This document shows positions 42,566 to 52,143 of a stretch of DNA of 64,000 nucleotides, piece by piece. The stretch is taken from the NCBI RefSeq assembly GCF_000203915.1, contig NC_008390.1, positions 310,001 to 374,000 of the forward strand, written 5' to 3'. The DNA is from Burkholderia ambifaria AMMD. Its GTDB lineage: Bacteria > Pseudomonadota > Gammaproteobacteria > Burkholderiales > Burkholderiaceae. How positions within the stretch are numbered: position 1 is the stretch's first letter; every line of letters begins with the position of its first letter. Made by a program: the position numbers and the translations under genes. The notes beneath the pieces are model-generated. The model had not been told where the DNA came from and made no database searches. It saw only the letters and a list, made by a program, of their open reading frames with translations.

Positions 42566-43641
42566 TTACCGTCAACGTCGACCTGGGCGAGCGCGCCTAC
42601 CCGATTCACATTGGTGCCGGCCTGATCGGCCGCACCGACCTGTTCGCCCCTCATATCACCGGTTCGTCGGTCACGATCGTCACGAACACGACGGTCGATC
42701 CGCTCTACGGCGACGCGCTGCGCGCGGCGCTCGCGCCGCTCGGCAAGCGCGTATCGACGGTCGTGCTGCCGGACGGCGAGGCCTACAAGAACTGGGAAAC
42801 GCTGAACCTGATCTTCGACGGCCTGCTGACCGAGCGCGCCGACCGCAAGACGACGCTCGTCGCACTCGGCGGCGGCGTGATCGGCGACATGACCGGCTTC
42901 GCCGCCGCGTGCTACATGCGCGGCGTGCCGTTCATCCAGGTGCCGACGACGCTGCTGTCGCAGGTCGATTCGTCGGTCGGCGGCAAGACCGGCATCAATC
43001 ATCCGCTCGGCAAGAACATGATCGGCGCGTTCTACCAGCCGCAGGCGGTGATCGCCGATATCGGCGCGCTGACCACGCTGCCCGATCGCGAGCTGGCGGC
43101 CGGCGTGGCCGAGGTCATCAAGACGGGCGCGATCGCCGATGCGGCATTCTTCGACTGGATCGAGGCGAACGTCGACGCGCTGAACCGCCGCGAGCCGGCC
43201 GCGCTCGCGCATGCGGTGAAGCGCTCGTGCGAGATCAAGGCGAGCGTGGTCGCGGCCGACGAGCGCGAAGGCGGCCTGCGCGCGATCCTGAACTTCGGCC
43301 ATACGTTCGGCCATGCGATCGAGGCCGGGCTCGGCTACGGCGAATGGCTGCACGGCGAAGCAGTCGGCTGCGGAATGGTGATGGCGGCCGACCTGTCGGT
43401 GCGGCTCGGCCTCCTCGATGAAGCGTCGCGGCAGCGGCTCGATGCCGTGATTGCCGCCGCGCACCTGCCGGTGCGCGGGCCGGCACTCGGCGATGCGCGC
43501 TACATGGAGCTGATGCGTGTCGACAAGAAGGCCGAAGCCGGCGCGATCAAGTTCATCCTGCTGAAGCGATTCGGCGATACGCTGATCACCCAGGCGCCCG
43601 ACGAAGCGGTGTTCGCTACACTGGCGCAGACGACCCGGTAA
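42562..43641 (+). CDS. aroB: 3-dehydroquinate synthase
   Basis: Second shikimate pathway enzyme, NAD- and zinc-dependent. The 359 residues contain the NAD-binding [32 protein letters not shown], and the metal-binding histidines in [12 protein letters not shown] and WLHGEAVG. Length matches the family. The aroK-aroB pair behind pilQ is a widely conserved arrangement. Confidence 0.96.
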   Translation: MITVNVDLGERAYPIHIGAGLIGRTDLFAPHITGSSVTIVTNTTVDPLYGDALRAALAPLGKRVSTVVLPDGEAYKNWETLNLIFDGLLTERADRKTTLVALGGGVIGDMTGFAAACYMRGVPFIQVPTTLLSQVDSSVGGKTGINHPLGKNMIGAFYQPQAVIADIGALTTLPDRELAAGVAEVIKTGAIADAAFFDWIEANVDALNRREPAALAHAVKRSCEIKASVVAADEREGGLRAILNFGHTFGHAIEAGLGYGEWLHGEAVGCGMVMAADLSVRLGLLDEASRQRLDAVIAAAHLPVRGPALGDARYMELMRVDKKAEAGAIKFILLKRFGDTLITQAPDEAVFATLAQTTR

Positions 43642-43682
43642 CGGCGCCCCGGATGCCCCGGCGCCACTGACATGGAGCAGAC

Positions 43683-44891
43683 GTGAGCGAGACATCCAGC
43701 AGCAAACTGCCCGAGGCCAGCCGCGCATCCGTCGCGACGCTGGTCGAGCCGCCGACGCTGGCGGCGCTGGAAGCCCATCTCGCTCCGTATGCCGCACACG
43801 CGTCGCAGTCGCGCGGCCGCCGCCATCCGGAAACGCCGCCGGCGGCGCGCACCGAATTCCAGCGCGACCGCGACCGCATCGTTCATTCGACCGCGTTTCG
43901 CCGGCTCGAATACAAGACGCAGGTCTTCGTCAATCACGAAGGCGACCTGTTCCGCACCCGCCTCACGCACAGCCTCGAAGTCGCGCAGATCGCGCGCTCG
44001 GTCGCGCGCAACCTGCGCCTGAACGAGGATCTCGTCGAAGCGATCTCGCTCGCGCACGATCTCGGCCATACGCCGTTCGGCCATGCCGGGCAGGACGCGC
44101 TGAATGCATGCATGCGCGAGCACGGCGGCTTCGAGCACAACCTGCAGAGCCTGGCCGTCGTCGACGAGCTCGAGGAGCATTACGGCGCGTTCAACGGCCT
44201 GAACCTGTGCTTCGAGACGCGCGAAGGCATCCTCAAGCACTGCTCGCGCGAAAATGCGCGCAAGCTCGGCGCGCTCGGCGAACGTTTCCTGCAAGGGCGC
44301 CAGCCGTCGCTGGAGGCGCAACTCGCGAACATCGCGGACGAAATCGCCTACAACAACCATGACGTCGACGACGGCCTGCGCTCGGGCCTCATCACGATCG
44401 GGCAGCTCGCCGAAGTCGAGCTCTGGCAGCGCCACTACGAGGCCGCGCTGGCGGAATTCCCGCATCTCGAAGGTCGCCGCCTCGTGCACGAGACGGTGCG
44501 CCGCATCATCAACACGCTGATCGTCGACCTGATCGACGAGACCACGCGCAATCTCATGCGCGTCGCGCCCGCGTCGCTCGACGACGTGCGCGCGGCGCCG
44601 CCGCTCGTCGCGCACAGCGAAGCGGTCGCCGCGCAGGCCGCCGCCCTCAAGCGTTTCCTGTTCAAGAACCTGTACCGCCATTACAAGGTGATGCGCATGG
44701 CGAACAAGGCGCAGCGCGTCGTCACCGGGCTGTTCGACGCGTTCATCGACGATCCGCGCCTGCTGCCGCCGCCGTACCAGTCGGATGACGAAGCGCAGCA
44801 GCCGCGCCTCGTCGCGCACTACATCGCCGGCATGACCGACCGCTTCGCGCTGAAGGAATACCAGCGCCTGTTCGTCGTCAACGACAACTGA
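43683..44891 (+). CDS. dgt: Deoxyguanosinetriphosphate triphosphohydrolase-like protein
   Basis: HD-domain dNTP triphosphohydrolase involved in nucleotide pool control. The 402-residue protein starts at GTG (43683). The HD residues are visible in [13 protein letters not shown] and [28 protein letters not shown] supplies the second metal-site block. It belongs to the shorter, dgt-like class rather than to the longer E. coli enzyme. Follows aroB by 41 bases. Confidence 0.93.
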   Translation: MSETSSSKLPEASRASVATLVEPPTLAALEAHLAPYAAHASQSRGRRHPETPPAARTEFQRDRDRIVHSTAFRRLEYKTQVFVNHEGDLFRTRLTHSLEVAQIARSVARNLRLNEDLVEAISLAHDLGHTPFGHAGQDALNACMREHGGFEHNLQSLAVVDELEEHYGAFNGLNLCFETREGILKHCSRENARKLGALGERFLQGRQPSLEAQLANIADEIAYNNHDVDDGLRSGLITIGQLAEVELWQRHYEAALAEFPHLEGRRLVHETVRRIINTLIVDLIDETTRNLMRVAPASLDDVRAAPPLVAHSEAVAAQAAALKRFLFKNLYRHYKVMRMANKAQRVVTGLFDAFIDDPRLLPPPYQSDDEAQQPRLVAHYIAGMTDRFALKEYQRLFVVNDN

Positions 44892-44908
44892 CTGTCACAA
44901 ACGATCAC
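44892..44908 (+). promoter_or_regulatory. Possible PHO box half-site upstream of ugpB
   Basis: CTGTCAC (44892-44898) matches the PhoB half-site CTGTCAT/C, followed after three bases by CGATCAC, five of seven matches. Canonical spacing between half-sites is four bases, so the box is imperfect. The ugp genes belong to the Pho regulon in E. coli. Confidence 0.35.
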
Positions 44909-44979
44909 TAGACTTCGCCGGTTCAATGGCGACGGGAATGTTGCACACGCTGTTGGTAACGTTTTCATAGGAGAGGTCG

Positions 44980-46314
44980 ATGAAGAAGAAGCCTGCGGGG
45001 ACCACGATTCGCTCGATCGCGCTTGGCGGCGCGCTGATGTTCGGTGTGCAGCATGCGGCGTTCGCCGCGACGGAGATCCAGTTCTGGCATGCGATGGAGT
45101 CGGCGCTCGGCGAGCGCGTAAACGAGCTCGCCACGCAGTTCAACGCATCGCAGAGCGACTACAAGATCGTGCCGGTCTTCAAGGGCACCTACGACCAGGC
45201 GCTCGCGGCAGGCATCGCCGCCTATCGCAGCGGCAACGCGCCGGCGATCCTCCAGGTCTATGAAGTCGGCACCGCGACGATGATGAAGGCGAAGAAGGCC
45301 GTCGTGCCCGTCTACGACGTGTTCAAGCAGGCCGGCGTGCCGCTCGACGAAAAGGCGTTCGTGCCGACCATCGCGAGCTACTACAGCGATGCGAAGACGG
45401 GCCATCTCGTGTCGATGCCGTTCAACAGCTCGACGCCGGTGCTGTACTACAACAAGGACGCGTTCAAGAAGGCCGGGCTCGATCCGAACCAGCCGCCGAA
45501 GACGTGGGCGGACGTGCAGGCCGATGCGGAGAAACTGCGCAAGTCGGGGATGACCTGCGGCTTCACGACCGGCTGGCAGGGCTGGATCCAGCTCGAGAAC
45601 TACAGCGTGTGGCACGCGCTGCCGTTCGCGAGCCGCAACAACGGCTTCGACGGCGCCGACGCGGTGCTCGAATTCAACAAGCCGCAGCAGATCGCCCACA
45701 TCGCGTTCCTGCAGCAGATGCAGAAGGACGGCACGTTCACGTACGCGGGCCGCAAGGACGAAGCGTCGGCGAAGTTCTACAGCGGCGACTGCGGGATCCT
45801 GACGACGTCGTCGGGTGCGCTCGCGAACGTGCAGAAATTCGCGAAGTTCAGCTACGGCACGGGCATGATGCCGTACGACGCGAACGTGAAGGGCGCACCG
45901 CAGAACGCGATCATCGGCGGCGCGAGCCTGTGGGTGCTGGCCGGCAAGGATCCGGCGACCTACAAGGGCGTCGCGAAATTCCTCGCGTTCCTCGCCTCGC
46001 CGCCGGTCGCCGCGAAGTGGCACCAGGAAACGGGCTACCTGCCGGTCACGACGGCCGCGTACGACCTCACGCGCCAGCAGGGCTTCTATGCGAAGAACCC
46101 GAGCGCGGAAACCGCGATCAAGCAGATGTTGAACAAACCGCCGCTGCCCTACACGAAGGGGCTGCGTCTGGGCAACATGCCGCAGATCCGCACGGTCGTC
46201 GACGAAGAGCTGGAGCAGGTCTGGGCGCAGAAGAAGTCGCCGAAGGACGCGCTCGACTCGGCCGCCTCGCGCGGCGACGAGCTGCTGCGCCGCTTCGAGA
46301 AGTCGGGCGGCTGA
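44980..46314 (+). CDS. ugpB: sn-glycerol-3-phosphate ABC transporter, substrate-binding protein UgpB
   Basis: Periplasmic binding protein for glycerol-3-phosphate and glycerophosphodiesters. The 444 residues have a signal peptide ending AFA (residue 29). The mature start [26 protein letters not shown] and segment [23 protein letters not shown] are typical of UgpB. First gene of the operon, with TAGGAGAGGTCG upstream. Confidence 0.95.
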   Translation: MKKKPAGTTIRSIALGGALMFGVQHAAFAATEIQFWHAMESALGERVNELATQFNASQSDYKIVPVFKGTYDQALAAGIAAYRSGNAPAILQVYEVGTATMMKAKKAVVPVYDVFKQAGVPLDEKAFVPTIASYYSDAKTGHLVSMPFNSSTPVLYYNKDAFKKAGLDPNQPPKTWADVQADAEKLRKSGMTCGFTTGWQGWIQLENYSVWHALPFASRNNGFDGADAVLEFNKPQQIAHIAFLQQMQKDGTFTYAGRKDEASAKFYSGDCGILTTSSGALANVQKFAKFSYGTGMMPYDANVKGAPQNAIIGGASLWVLAGKDPATYKGVAKFLAFLASPPVAAKWHQETGYLPVTTAAYDLTRQQGFYAKNPSAETAIKQMLNKPPLPYTKGLRLGNMPQIRTVVDEELEQVWAQKKSPKDALDSAASRGDELLRRFEKSGG

Positions 46315-46401
46315 TCCCGCATCGCGTCCGTGCCGCCGGCCGCCGCCTCGCGCATGCGCGCGGGCCGGCGGCGCGGTTCCCTTTCCGTTTCGCCTGACCG
46401 G

Positions 46402-47295
46402 ATGCCCGCGATGCAATCCCGTTCCCGTTTCGGCGCGAGCCTGCTGCCGTACCTGCTGATCGCGCCGCAGCTCGCGATCACCGCCGTGTTCTTCCTGTGG
46501 CCGGCCGGCGTCGCGCTGTGGCAGTCGACGCAGATGCAGGATGCGTTCGGCACGTCGAGCGAATTCGTCGGCTTCGCGAATTTCACGCACCTGTTCGCCG
46601 ATCCGCTGTACCTCGACTCGTTCCGCACGACACTGGTGTTCAGCTCGCTCGTCACGGTCAGCGGGCTCGTCGTGTCGCTGCTGCTCGCCGCGTGCGCCGA
46701 CCGCGTGGTTCGCGGCGCGCGCGTGTACCGCACGCTGCTGATCTGGCCGTATGCGGTCGCGCCGACGATCGCCGCCGTGCTGTGGGCGTTCCTGTTCAAC
46801 CCGAGCATCGGTCTCGTCACCTATGCGCTCGCAAAGGGCGGCATTGTCTGGAATCACGCGTTGAACGGCAGCCAGGCGATGTTCCTCGTCGTGCTCGCGT
46901 CGGTGTGGAAGCAGGTGAGCTACAACTTCCTGTTCTTCTATGCGGGGCTCCAGGCGATTCCGCGCTCGCTGATCGAGGCGGCGGCGATCGACGGTGCCGG
47001 GCCGGTGCGGCGTTTCTTCAACATCGTGCTGCCGCTGCTGTCGCCGACGAGCTTCTTCCTGCTCGTCGTGAACCTCGTCTACGCGTTCTTCGACACGTTC
47101 CCGGTGATCGACGCTGCCACCGCGGGCGGCCCCGCGCAAAGCACCAAGACGCTGATCTACAAGATCTTCACGGAAGGCTTCCAGGGGCTCGACATCGGCA
47201 GTTCGGGCGCGCAGTCGGTCGTGCTGATGATCATCGTCGTCGGGCTCACGGTGATCCAGTTCCGCTTCGTCGAACGCAGGGTGCAATACGCATGA
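46402..47295 (+). CDS. ugpA: sn-glycerol-3-phosphate ABC transporter permease UgpA
   Basis: One of two permease subunits. The ATG at 46402 gives 297 residues; the ATG at 46411 would give 294 and is equally credible. Six membrane helices and the EAA loop [22 protein letters not shown], which docks the ATPase, are present. ATGA overlap with ugpE. Confidence 0.94.
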   Translation: MPAMQSRSRFGASLLPYLLIAPQLAITAVFFLWPAGVALWQSTQMQDAFGTSSEFVGFANFTHLFADPLYLDSFRTTLVFSSLVTVSGLVVSLLLAACADRVVRGARVYRTLLIWPYAVAPTIAAVLWAFLFNPSIGLVTYALAKGGIVWNHALNGSQAMFLVVLASVWKQVSYNFLFFYAGLQAIPRSLIEAAAIDGAGPVRRFFNIVLPLLSPTSFFLLVVNLVYAFFDTFPVIDAATAGGPAQSTKTLIYKIFTEGFQGLDIGSSGAQSVVLMIIVVGLTVIQFRFVERRVQYA

Positions 47296-48137
47296 TCGAA
47301 AATCGCAAGGGTTTCGACCTGTTCTGCCACGCGGTGCTGGTCGCGGGCGTCGTGGCGATCGTGTTCCCCGTCTACGTCGCATTCTGCGCGGCTACGATGA
47401 ACGCGCAGGAGGTGTTCACGATCCCGCTGTCGCTGGTGCCGAGCACGCACCTGCTGGAGAACATCGCGTACATCTGGGGGCACGGCAGCGGCGGCACGAC
47501 CGCGCCGTTCGGCCGGCTGCTCGTCAACAGCTTCGTGATGGCGCTCGGGATCGCGGTCGGCAAGATCGCGGTGTCGATCCTGTCCGCGTACGCGATCGTC
47601 TATTTCCGCTTCCCGTTCCGCAACACGGCGTTCTGGCTGATCTTCATCACGCTGATGCTGCCGGTCGAGGTGCGGATCTTCCCGACCGTGCAGGTGGTGT
47701 CGACGCTGCACCTGACGAACGCCTACGCGGGGCTCACGCTGCCGCTGATCGCGTCGGCGACGGCGACGTTCCTGTTCCGCCAGTTCTTCATGACGCTGCC
47801 CGACGAGCTGATGGACGCCGCGCGCATCGACGGCGCGGGGCCGATGCGCTTCTTCTGGGACGTCGTGCTGCCGCTGTCGAAGACGACCATCGCGGCGCTG
47901 TTCGTGATCACCTTCATCTACGGCTGGAACCAGTATCTGTGGCCGATCCTGATCACGACGGAGGCGTCGCTGTCGACGGCGGTGGTGGGCATCAAGACGA
48001 TGATCGCGAGCGGCGACGCCGCGACCGAATGGCAATACGTGATGGCGGCGACGCTGCTGGCGATGATTCCGCCGCTCGTCGTCGTGCTGGCGATGCAGCG
48101 CTGGTTCGTGCGCGGCCTCGTCGATTCCGAGAAATGA
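47292..48137 (+). CDS. ugpE: sn-glycerol-3-phosphate ABC transporter permease UgpE
   Basis: Second permease subunit, 281 residues, six helices. The EAA loop is [22 protein letters not shown]. The start [16 protein letters not shown] matches E. coli UgpE in style and length. Coupled to ugpA by a four-base overlap; ugpC follows after 31 bases. Confidence 0.95.
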   Translation: MIENRKGFDLFCHAVLVAGVVAIVFPVYVAFCAATMNAQEVFTIPLSLVPSTHLLENIAYIWGHGSGGTTAPFGRLLVNSFVMALGIAVGKIAVSILSAYAIVYFRFPFRNTAFWLIFITLMLPVEVRIFPTVQVVSTLHLTNAYAGLTLPLIASATATFLFRQFFMTLPDELMDAARIDGAGPMRFFWDVVLPLSKTTIAALFVITFIYGWNQYLWPILITTEASLSTAVVGIKTMIASGDAATEWQYVMAATLLAMIPPLVVVLAMQRWFVRGLVDSEK

Positions 48138-48168
48138 ACACGGACGGCAACCGGGAGAAGGACCAAGT

Positions 48169-49254
48169 ATGGCTGCGCTGAGCTTGAAGGGCATCAGGAA
48201 ATCCTACGACGGCAAGCAGCACGTGCTGCACGGCATCGACGTGGAGATCGCCGACGGCGAATTCGTCGTGCTGGTCGGCCCGTCGGGCTGCGGCAAGTCG
48301 ACGCTGCTGCGGATGATCGCGGGGCTCGAGACGGTGACGGACGGCGAGATCGCGATCGGCGACCGCGTGGTCAACGCGCTGGAGCCCAAGGATCGCGACA
48401 TCGCGATGGTGTTCCAGAACTACGCGCTCTATCCGCACATGACGGTCGCGCAGAACATGGGCTACGGGCTGAAGATCCGCGGCATCGAGCGCGCGACGAT
48501 CGACTCGCGGGTGGCCGCGGCCGCGAAGATCCTCGAACTCGAGCCGCTGCTCGCGCGGCGCCCGCGCGAACTGTCGGGCGGCCAGCGGCAGCGCGTCGCG
48601 ATGGGGCGTGCGATCGTGCGCGAGCCTTCGGTGTTCCTGTTCGACGAGCCGCTGTCGAACCTCGATGCGAAGCTGCGCGTGCAGATGCGGCTCGAGATCC
48701 AGCGGCTGCATGCGCGGCTCGCGACGACGAGCGTGTACGTGACGCACGACCAGATCGAGGCGATGACGCTCGCGCAGCGCGTGATCGTGATGAACCGCGG
48801 CTATGCGGAGCAGATCGGCGCGCCGGTCGACGTGTACGAGAAGCCGGAGACGGTGTTCGTCGCGGGCTTCATCGGCTCCCCGGCGATGAACCTGATGCAT
48901 GGCCGGCTGTCCGAGGATGGCGCGACCTTTGCGGTCGCGGGCGGCGGTCCGGCGCTGCCGGTCGCCGGCGCGCCCGGCATCGGCACCACGATCGCCACCG
49001 GGCGCGACTGGGTGCTCGGCGTGCGCCCGGAGCACATGACGCCGCAGCCGGGCGTCGCGCAGGCATCGTTGCCTGTCGATTCGTGCGAACTGCTCGGCGC
49101 GGACAACCTCGCGCACGGCCGCTGGGGCAACCACGACGTCGTGGTACGCCTGCCGCACGCGGATCGTCCCGCGCGCGGCACGGCGCTGGGCGCGGCGCTG
49201 CCCGCGCACCGGCTGCATTTCTTCGATCCCGAGACCGGCAAGCGCGCCGGCTGA
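48169..49254 (+). CDS. ugpC: sn-glycerol-3-phosphate ABC transporter ATPase UgpC
   Basis: ATPase of the Ugp importer. The 361 residues show Walker [10 protein letters not shown], the signature LSGGQRQR, Walker [13 protein letters not shown] and H-loop [12 protein letters not shown]-terminal TOBE-type regulatory domain is present, as in MalK-like ATPases. In E. coli this domain contacts UgpQ, encoded next. Confidence 0.95.
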   Translation: MAALSLKGIRKSYDGKQHVLHGIDVEIADGEFVVLVGPSGCGKSTLLRMIAGLETVTDGEIAIGDRVVNALEPKDRDIAMVFQNYALYPHMTVAQNMGYGLKIRGIERATIDSRVAAAAKILELEPLLARRPRELSGGQRQRVAMGRAIVREPSVFLFDEPLSNLDAKLRVQMRLEIQRLHARLATTSVYVTHDQIEAMTLAQRVIVMNRGYAEQIGAPVDVYEKPETVFVAGFIGSPAMNLMHGRLSEDGATFAVAGGGPALPVAGAPGIGTTIATGRDWVLGVRPEHMTPQPGVAQASLPVDSCELLGADNLAHGRWGNHDVVVRLPHADRPARGTALGAALPAHRLHFFDPETGKRAG

Positions 49255-49282
49255 CCCTGACGAACCTGCTGCGAGGCGCACG

Positions 49283-50047
49283 ATGACTTCCCGTACCGAC
49301 TGGCCCTATCCGCGCGTGGTCGCCCATCGCGGCGGCGGCACGCTCGCGCCGGAGAACACGCTCGCCGCGCTCGACGAGGGCGCGCGGCGCGGGCACCGGA
49401 TGGTCGAGTTCGACGCGAAGCTGTCCGCCGACGACGTGACGTTCCTGCTGCACGACGACACGGTCGAGCGCACGTCGAACGGCAGCGGGCCGGCGGCGGG
49501 CATGCGTTATGCGGCACTGGCCGCGCTCGACGCCGGCGCGTGGTTCGACGCGCGCTTCGCGGGCGAGCGGATGCCGACGCTCGATGCGGCGGCGGCGTGC
49601 TGCATCGCGCACGGGCTCGCCGCGAATGTCGAGATCAAGCCGTGCCCGGGGCGCGAGCGCGAAACCGGGCAGCGCGTGGCAGCCGACGCGGCTGCGTACT
49701 GGCGCGATGCGGCGGTGCCGCCGCTGCTGTCGTCGTTCTCGTTCGATGCGCTGCAACAGGCGCGCGCGACCGCGCCGGCGCTGCCGCGCGGGATGCTCTA
49801 CGAAGCCGTGCCGGACGACTGGCACGCCCAGGTGGTCGGAGCGCTCGGCTGCGTTTCGTTGCATGCAGACCACACACGGCTCGACGAATCGCTCGTGCGC
49901 GCGATCAAGGCGGCCGGGCTGCGCATCCTGGTCTACACGGTCAACGACCTCGAACGGGCGTGCGAACTCGTGCGCTGGGGCGTCGACGCGGTCTGCACGG
50001 ACCGGATCGACCTGATCGGCCCGACGGCACTCGACGACCTCGTATAG
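49283..50047 (+). CDS. ugpQ: Glycerophosphodiester phosphodiesterase UgpQ
   Basis: Cytoplasmic enzyme that hydrolyses imported glycerophosphodiesters to glycerol-3-phosphate plus alcohol. The 254 residues contain the GDPD signature VAHRGGGTLAPENTLAA, the EFDAKLSADD metal site and LLHDDTVERTSNG. There is no signal peptide, in agreement with a cytoplasmic UgpQ. Last gene of the operon. Confidence 0.94.
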   Translation: MTSRTDWPYPRVVAHRGGGTLAPENTLAALDEGARRGHRMVEFDAKLSADDVTFLLHDDTVERTSNGSGPAAGMRYAALAALDAGAWFDARFAGERMPTLDAAAACCIAHGLAANVEIKPCPGRERETGQRVAADAAAYWRDAAVPPLLSSFSFDALQQARATAPALPRGMLYEAVPDDWHAQVVGALGCVSLHADHTRLDESLVRAIKAAGLRILVYTVNDLERACELVRWGVDAVCTDRIDLIGPTALDDLV

Positions 50048-50102
50048 CGCCGCGCACCCCGGGCAAAATTCTGTCCGGGAACCTGCGTGACGCGAAAAAA
50101 CG

Positions 50103-50134
50103 ACGCCCCGGCGGGATTCCCGCCGGGGCGTTTT
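50103..50134. terminator. Bidirectional terminator between ugpQ and ompW
   Basis: A perfect 12-bp G/C stem (CGCCCCGGCGGG/CCCGCCGGGGCG, loop ATT) has TTTT on the plus side and a run of six T on the minus side, serving convergent genes. Confidence 0.92.
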
Positions 50135-50214
50135 GCATCGTGGAGACGTTACGTCGGGAAAAATCCGCTACAAATTGCAGCAGGATTAACCATTCCCCAA
50201 ATATTCGACTACGC

Positions 50215-50946
50215 TTAGAAGCGGTAGCCGACGTTCAGGTACGTGACGATCGGGTTCAGCGAGATCTTCGCTTTCGACGTTTCGGTCAGGGTGCCGACCG
50301 GCGTGCGGCGGGCCGTCGTGAAGGTGGCGGTCACGCTGACCGGGATGTACGAGATCGACAGGCCCCCGAACCAGTGTTTCGTGAAGTTGTACGTGAAGCC
50401 GGCGTTGAGCACGGGCGCCCACTGGTTGCTGGTCGTCGCGCTGGTCGGGCCGCCGAGCACGCCGTTCTCGAAGCTGCTGTTCGTGATCTTTGCGCCGGTG
50501 AACCAGACATACGTCGCGCCGACGCCGAGATACGGACGGAACTTCGCGTTGGCGTCGTTGAAGTGGTAGCGAAGCAACAGGGCGGGGCTCCACTGGTACG
50601 CACGGCCGAGTACGCCGAAGTTTTCGAACCGACCCTTGCCGGTGATGTCGAACTTCGGCGGTATCCCCATGACGAGCTCGGTGGAGATGTGGTCGGTAAC
50701 GAAGTAGCCCGCGGCGAGGCCGAGCGTATCGGCGTCGTTGATGCCGGCGCCCGTGTTGGGAATCGATTGGTTGATGGGCGTGCCGCCGACGCGGTAGACG
50801 AACAGCGGGTCGCTGCTGTCCTGCGGTGACAGGTGCAGCCAGCCGGTGCTGACGTAGAAGTCACCTGCGGATTGTGCGTGTGCCGGGCCGCCCGCAAATG
50901 CGAATGCGAGCGCTGCGGCCCCCGTAATGGCCAGTTTTCGTTTCAT
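50215..50946 (-). CDS. ompW: OmpW-family outer membrane protein
   Basis: Eight-stranded beta-barrel porin of the OmpW family, thought to conduct small hydrophobic molecules. The start MKRKLAITGAAALAFAFAGG gives 243 residues with a signal peptide ending AHA (about residue 24). The mature protein has the early GDFYVSTGWLHLSP strand, YHFNDANAKFRPYLGVGATY in the middle, and a terminal phenylalanine (NVGYRF) as barrel-assembly signal. AGGAGACACA precedes the ATG. An in-frame ATG 22 codons upstream is rejected because it would bury the signal peptide. Confidence 0.93.
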   Translation of the reverse strand: MKRKLAITGAAALAFAFAGGPAHAQSAGDFYVSTGWLHLSPQDSSDPLFVYRVGGTPINQSIPNTGAGINDADTLGLAAGYFVTDHISTELVMGIPPKFDITGKGRFENFGVLGRAYQWSPALLLRYHFNDANAKFRPYLGVGATYVWFTGAKITNSSFENGVLGGPTSATTSNQWAPVLNAGFTYNFTKHWFGGLSISYIPVSVTATFTTARRTPVGTLTETSKAKISLNPIVTYLNVGYRF

Positions 50947-50974
50947 TGTGTCTCCTCCGATCAAAGGCGTGCTC

Positions 50975-51022
50975 ATTATGACGACTGCGTTTAAAACCAA
51001 ACAAGCTCGCAAGTTAGAGCTT
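50975..51022 (-). promoter_or_regulatory. Candidate ompW promoter with adjacent inverted repeat
   Basis: On the minus strand TTGTTT (50999-51004) and CATAAT (50975-50980) are 18 bases apart. AAGCTC/GAGCTT (51003-51008 and 51017-51022) forms a 6-bp inverted repeat abutting the -35, in the place of an operator. Confidence 0.4.
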
Positions 51023-51139
51023 TCTCCCTAGGATTCGCACGACCGTACGCTTCCGCGCCCCGTAGGGACAGGCATTCTACGCAGGTGCGCACTTTCGGAC
51101 CTTCGGGTATTTCCTAACGCGTTCAAACGGACATTCAGC

Positions 51140-51853
51140 ATGGCACGGTTAGCACGACTCTACGTTCCCGACCAGCCGCAGCACGTGATACTGCGCGGCC
51201 TGGATCAGCAACCCGCGTTCGTCGACGACCAGGACTACGAACTCTTCATCGATTGCCTGAAGGCCGCGGCACGCGATCACCATCTTTCGGTGCATGCCTA
51301 TGTGCTGCTCCCGCGTCAGGTGCAACTCCTCGTGACGCCGAGCGACGAGGCGAGCCTGCCGAAGGCGATGCAGGCGGTCGGCCGCCGCTACGTCGCGCAT
51401 TTCAACCGGCGCTATTCGCGTCGCGGCACCCTGTGGGAAGGCCGCTATCGGGCGACCGTGATCGAGGGCGAGCGCTATTTCCTGCTCGCGAGCCGCGTGG
51501 TCGAGATGAGCCCGGTGCGCGCGCAGCTGGTCGCGACGCCCGACGCCTATCGCTGGTCGAGCTACCGGCACCACGTCGGGCTCACCGTCGACAGCCTGAT
51601 CACCGACCATCCGCTCTACTGGGCGCTCGGCAACACGCCGTTCGACCGGCAGCGTGCGTACAAGGAGCTGTGCGAACAGCCGCTCGACGAGCGGCAGGCC
51701 GATCAGCTTCAACAAGCGACGCTGAAGGGCTGGGTGCTCGGCGGCGAGAATTACCGCGAGTGGGCGGCTCGCACCGCCAATCGTCGCGTGTCGCCGCTGC
51801 CGCGCGGACGCCCCAGAAAGGTGCGTGAAAACACGCCGCCCATCCAGCAATAG
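51140..51853 (+). CDS. REP-associated tyrosine transposase (RAYT) homolog, catalytic residues lost
   Basis: A 237-residue member of the IS200/REP transposase (Y1_Tnp) family, recognisable from QPQHVILRGLDQQPAF, GRRYVAHFNRRYSRRGTLWEGRYRAT and SPVRAQLVATPDAYRWSSYRHH. The HUH motif, usually PNHVHLL, reads PRQVQLL (Q60, Q62). The helix with the nucleophilic tyrosine, usually RYIELNPVRA, reads RVVEMSPVRA (V120). The C-terminus has an AT-hook-like RGRPRK (222-227). The frame is intact with normal codon use and no flanking terminal repeats, which suggests a domesticated DNA-binding protein. Confidence 0.82.
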   Translation: MARLARLYVPDQPQHVILRGLDQQPAFVDDQDYELFIDCLKAAARDHHLSVHAYVLLPRQVQLLVTPSDEASLPKAMQAVGRRYVAHFNRRYSRRGTLWEGRYRATVIEGERYFLLASRVVEMSPVRAQLVATPDAYRWSSYRHHVGLTVDSLITDHPLYWALGNTPFDRQRAYKELCEQPLDERQADQLQQATLKGWVLGGENYREWAARTANRRVSPLPRGRPRKVRENTPPIQQ

Positions 51854-51875
51854 CGCGGGACAGGCGGATAACGAG

Positions 51876-51902
51876 GCGGCGCCGCGGGCGCCGCTTCTTT
51901 TT
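51876..51902 (+). terminator. Terminator after the RAYT homolog
   Basis: A perfect 8-bp stem (GCGGCGCC, loop GCG, GGCGCCGC) is followed by TTCTTTTT, 23 bases after the stop. Confidence 0.85.
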
Positions 51903-51982
51903 GCACCAAAACGATACGGCCCCAATAAAACAGCACCAGATCAGAGCGTGGCTTTAATTGGGGTGCGATCAAGCGGTTTTTG

Positions 51983-52012
51983 TTGCTATTCCTTTGATTC
52001 GTCGCGTATATT
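51983..52012 (+). promoter_or_regulatory. Promoter of gltB-gltD
   Basis: TTGCTA (51983-51988) and TATATT (52007-52012) are 18 bases apart, downstream of the terminator and about 130 bases before gltB. The leader contains no clear riboswitch structure. Confidence 0.6.
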
Positions 52013-52143
52013 CCGAATTCCGGTGGCCCGGGTGAAGCTCGCCCAACCACTGTCGGCCGTGCCGTCTCCCGTCGGGAGCGGGATCGACGGCAACAAAAAA
52101 ATGGTTCAACGGCCCTCGAGGCCCCCTTTACGACGGTGTCCCC

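Noticed and set aside
51140..51853. Active IS200-type insertion sequence
   Set aside because: The catalytic residues are missing and no terminal palindromes or REP pairs flank the gene.
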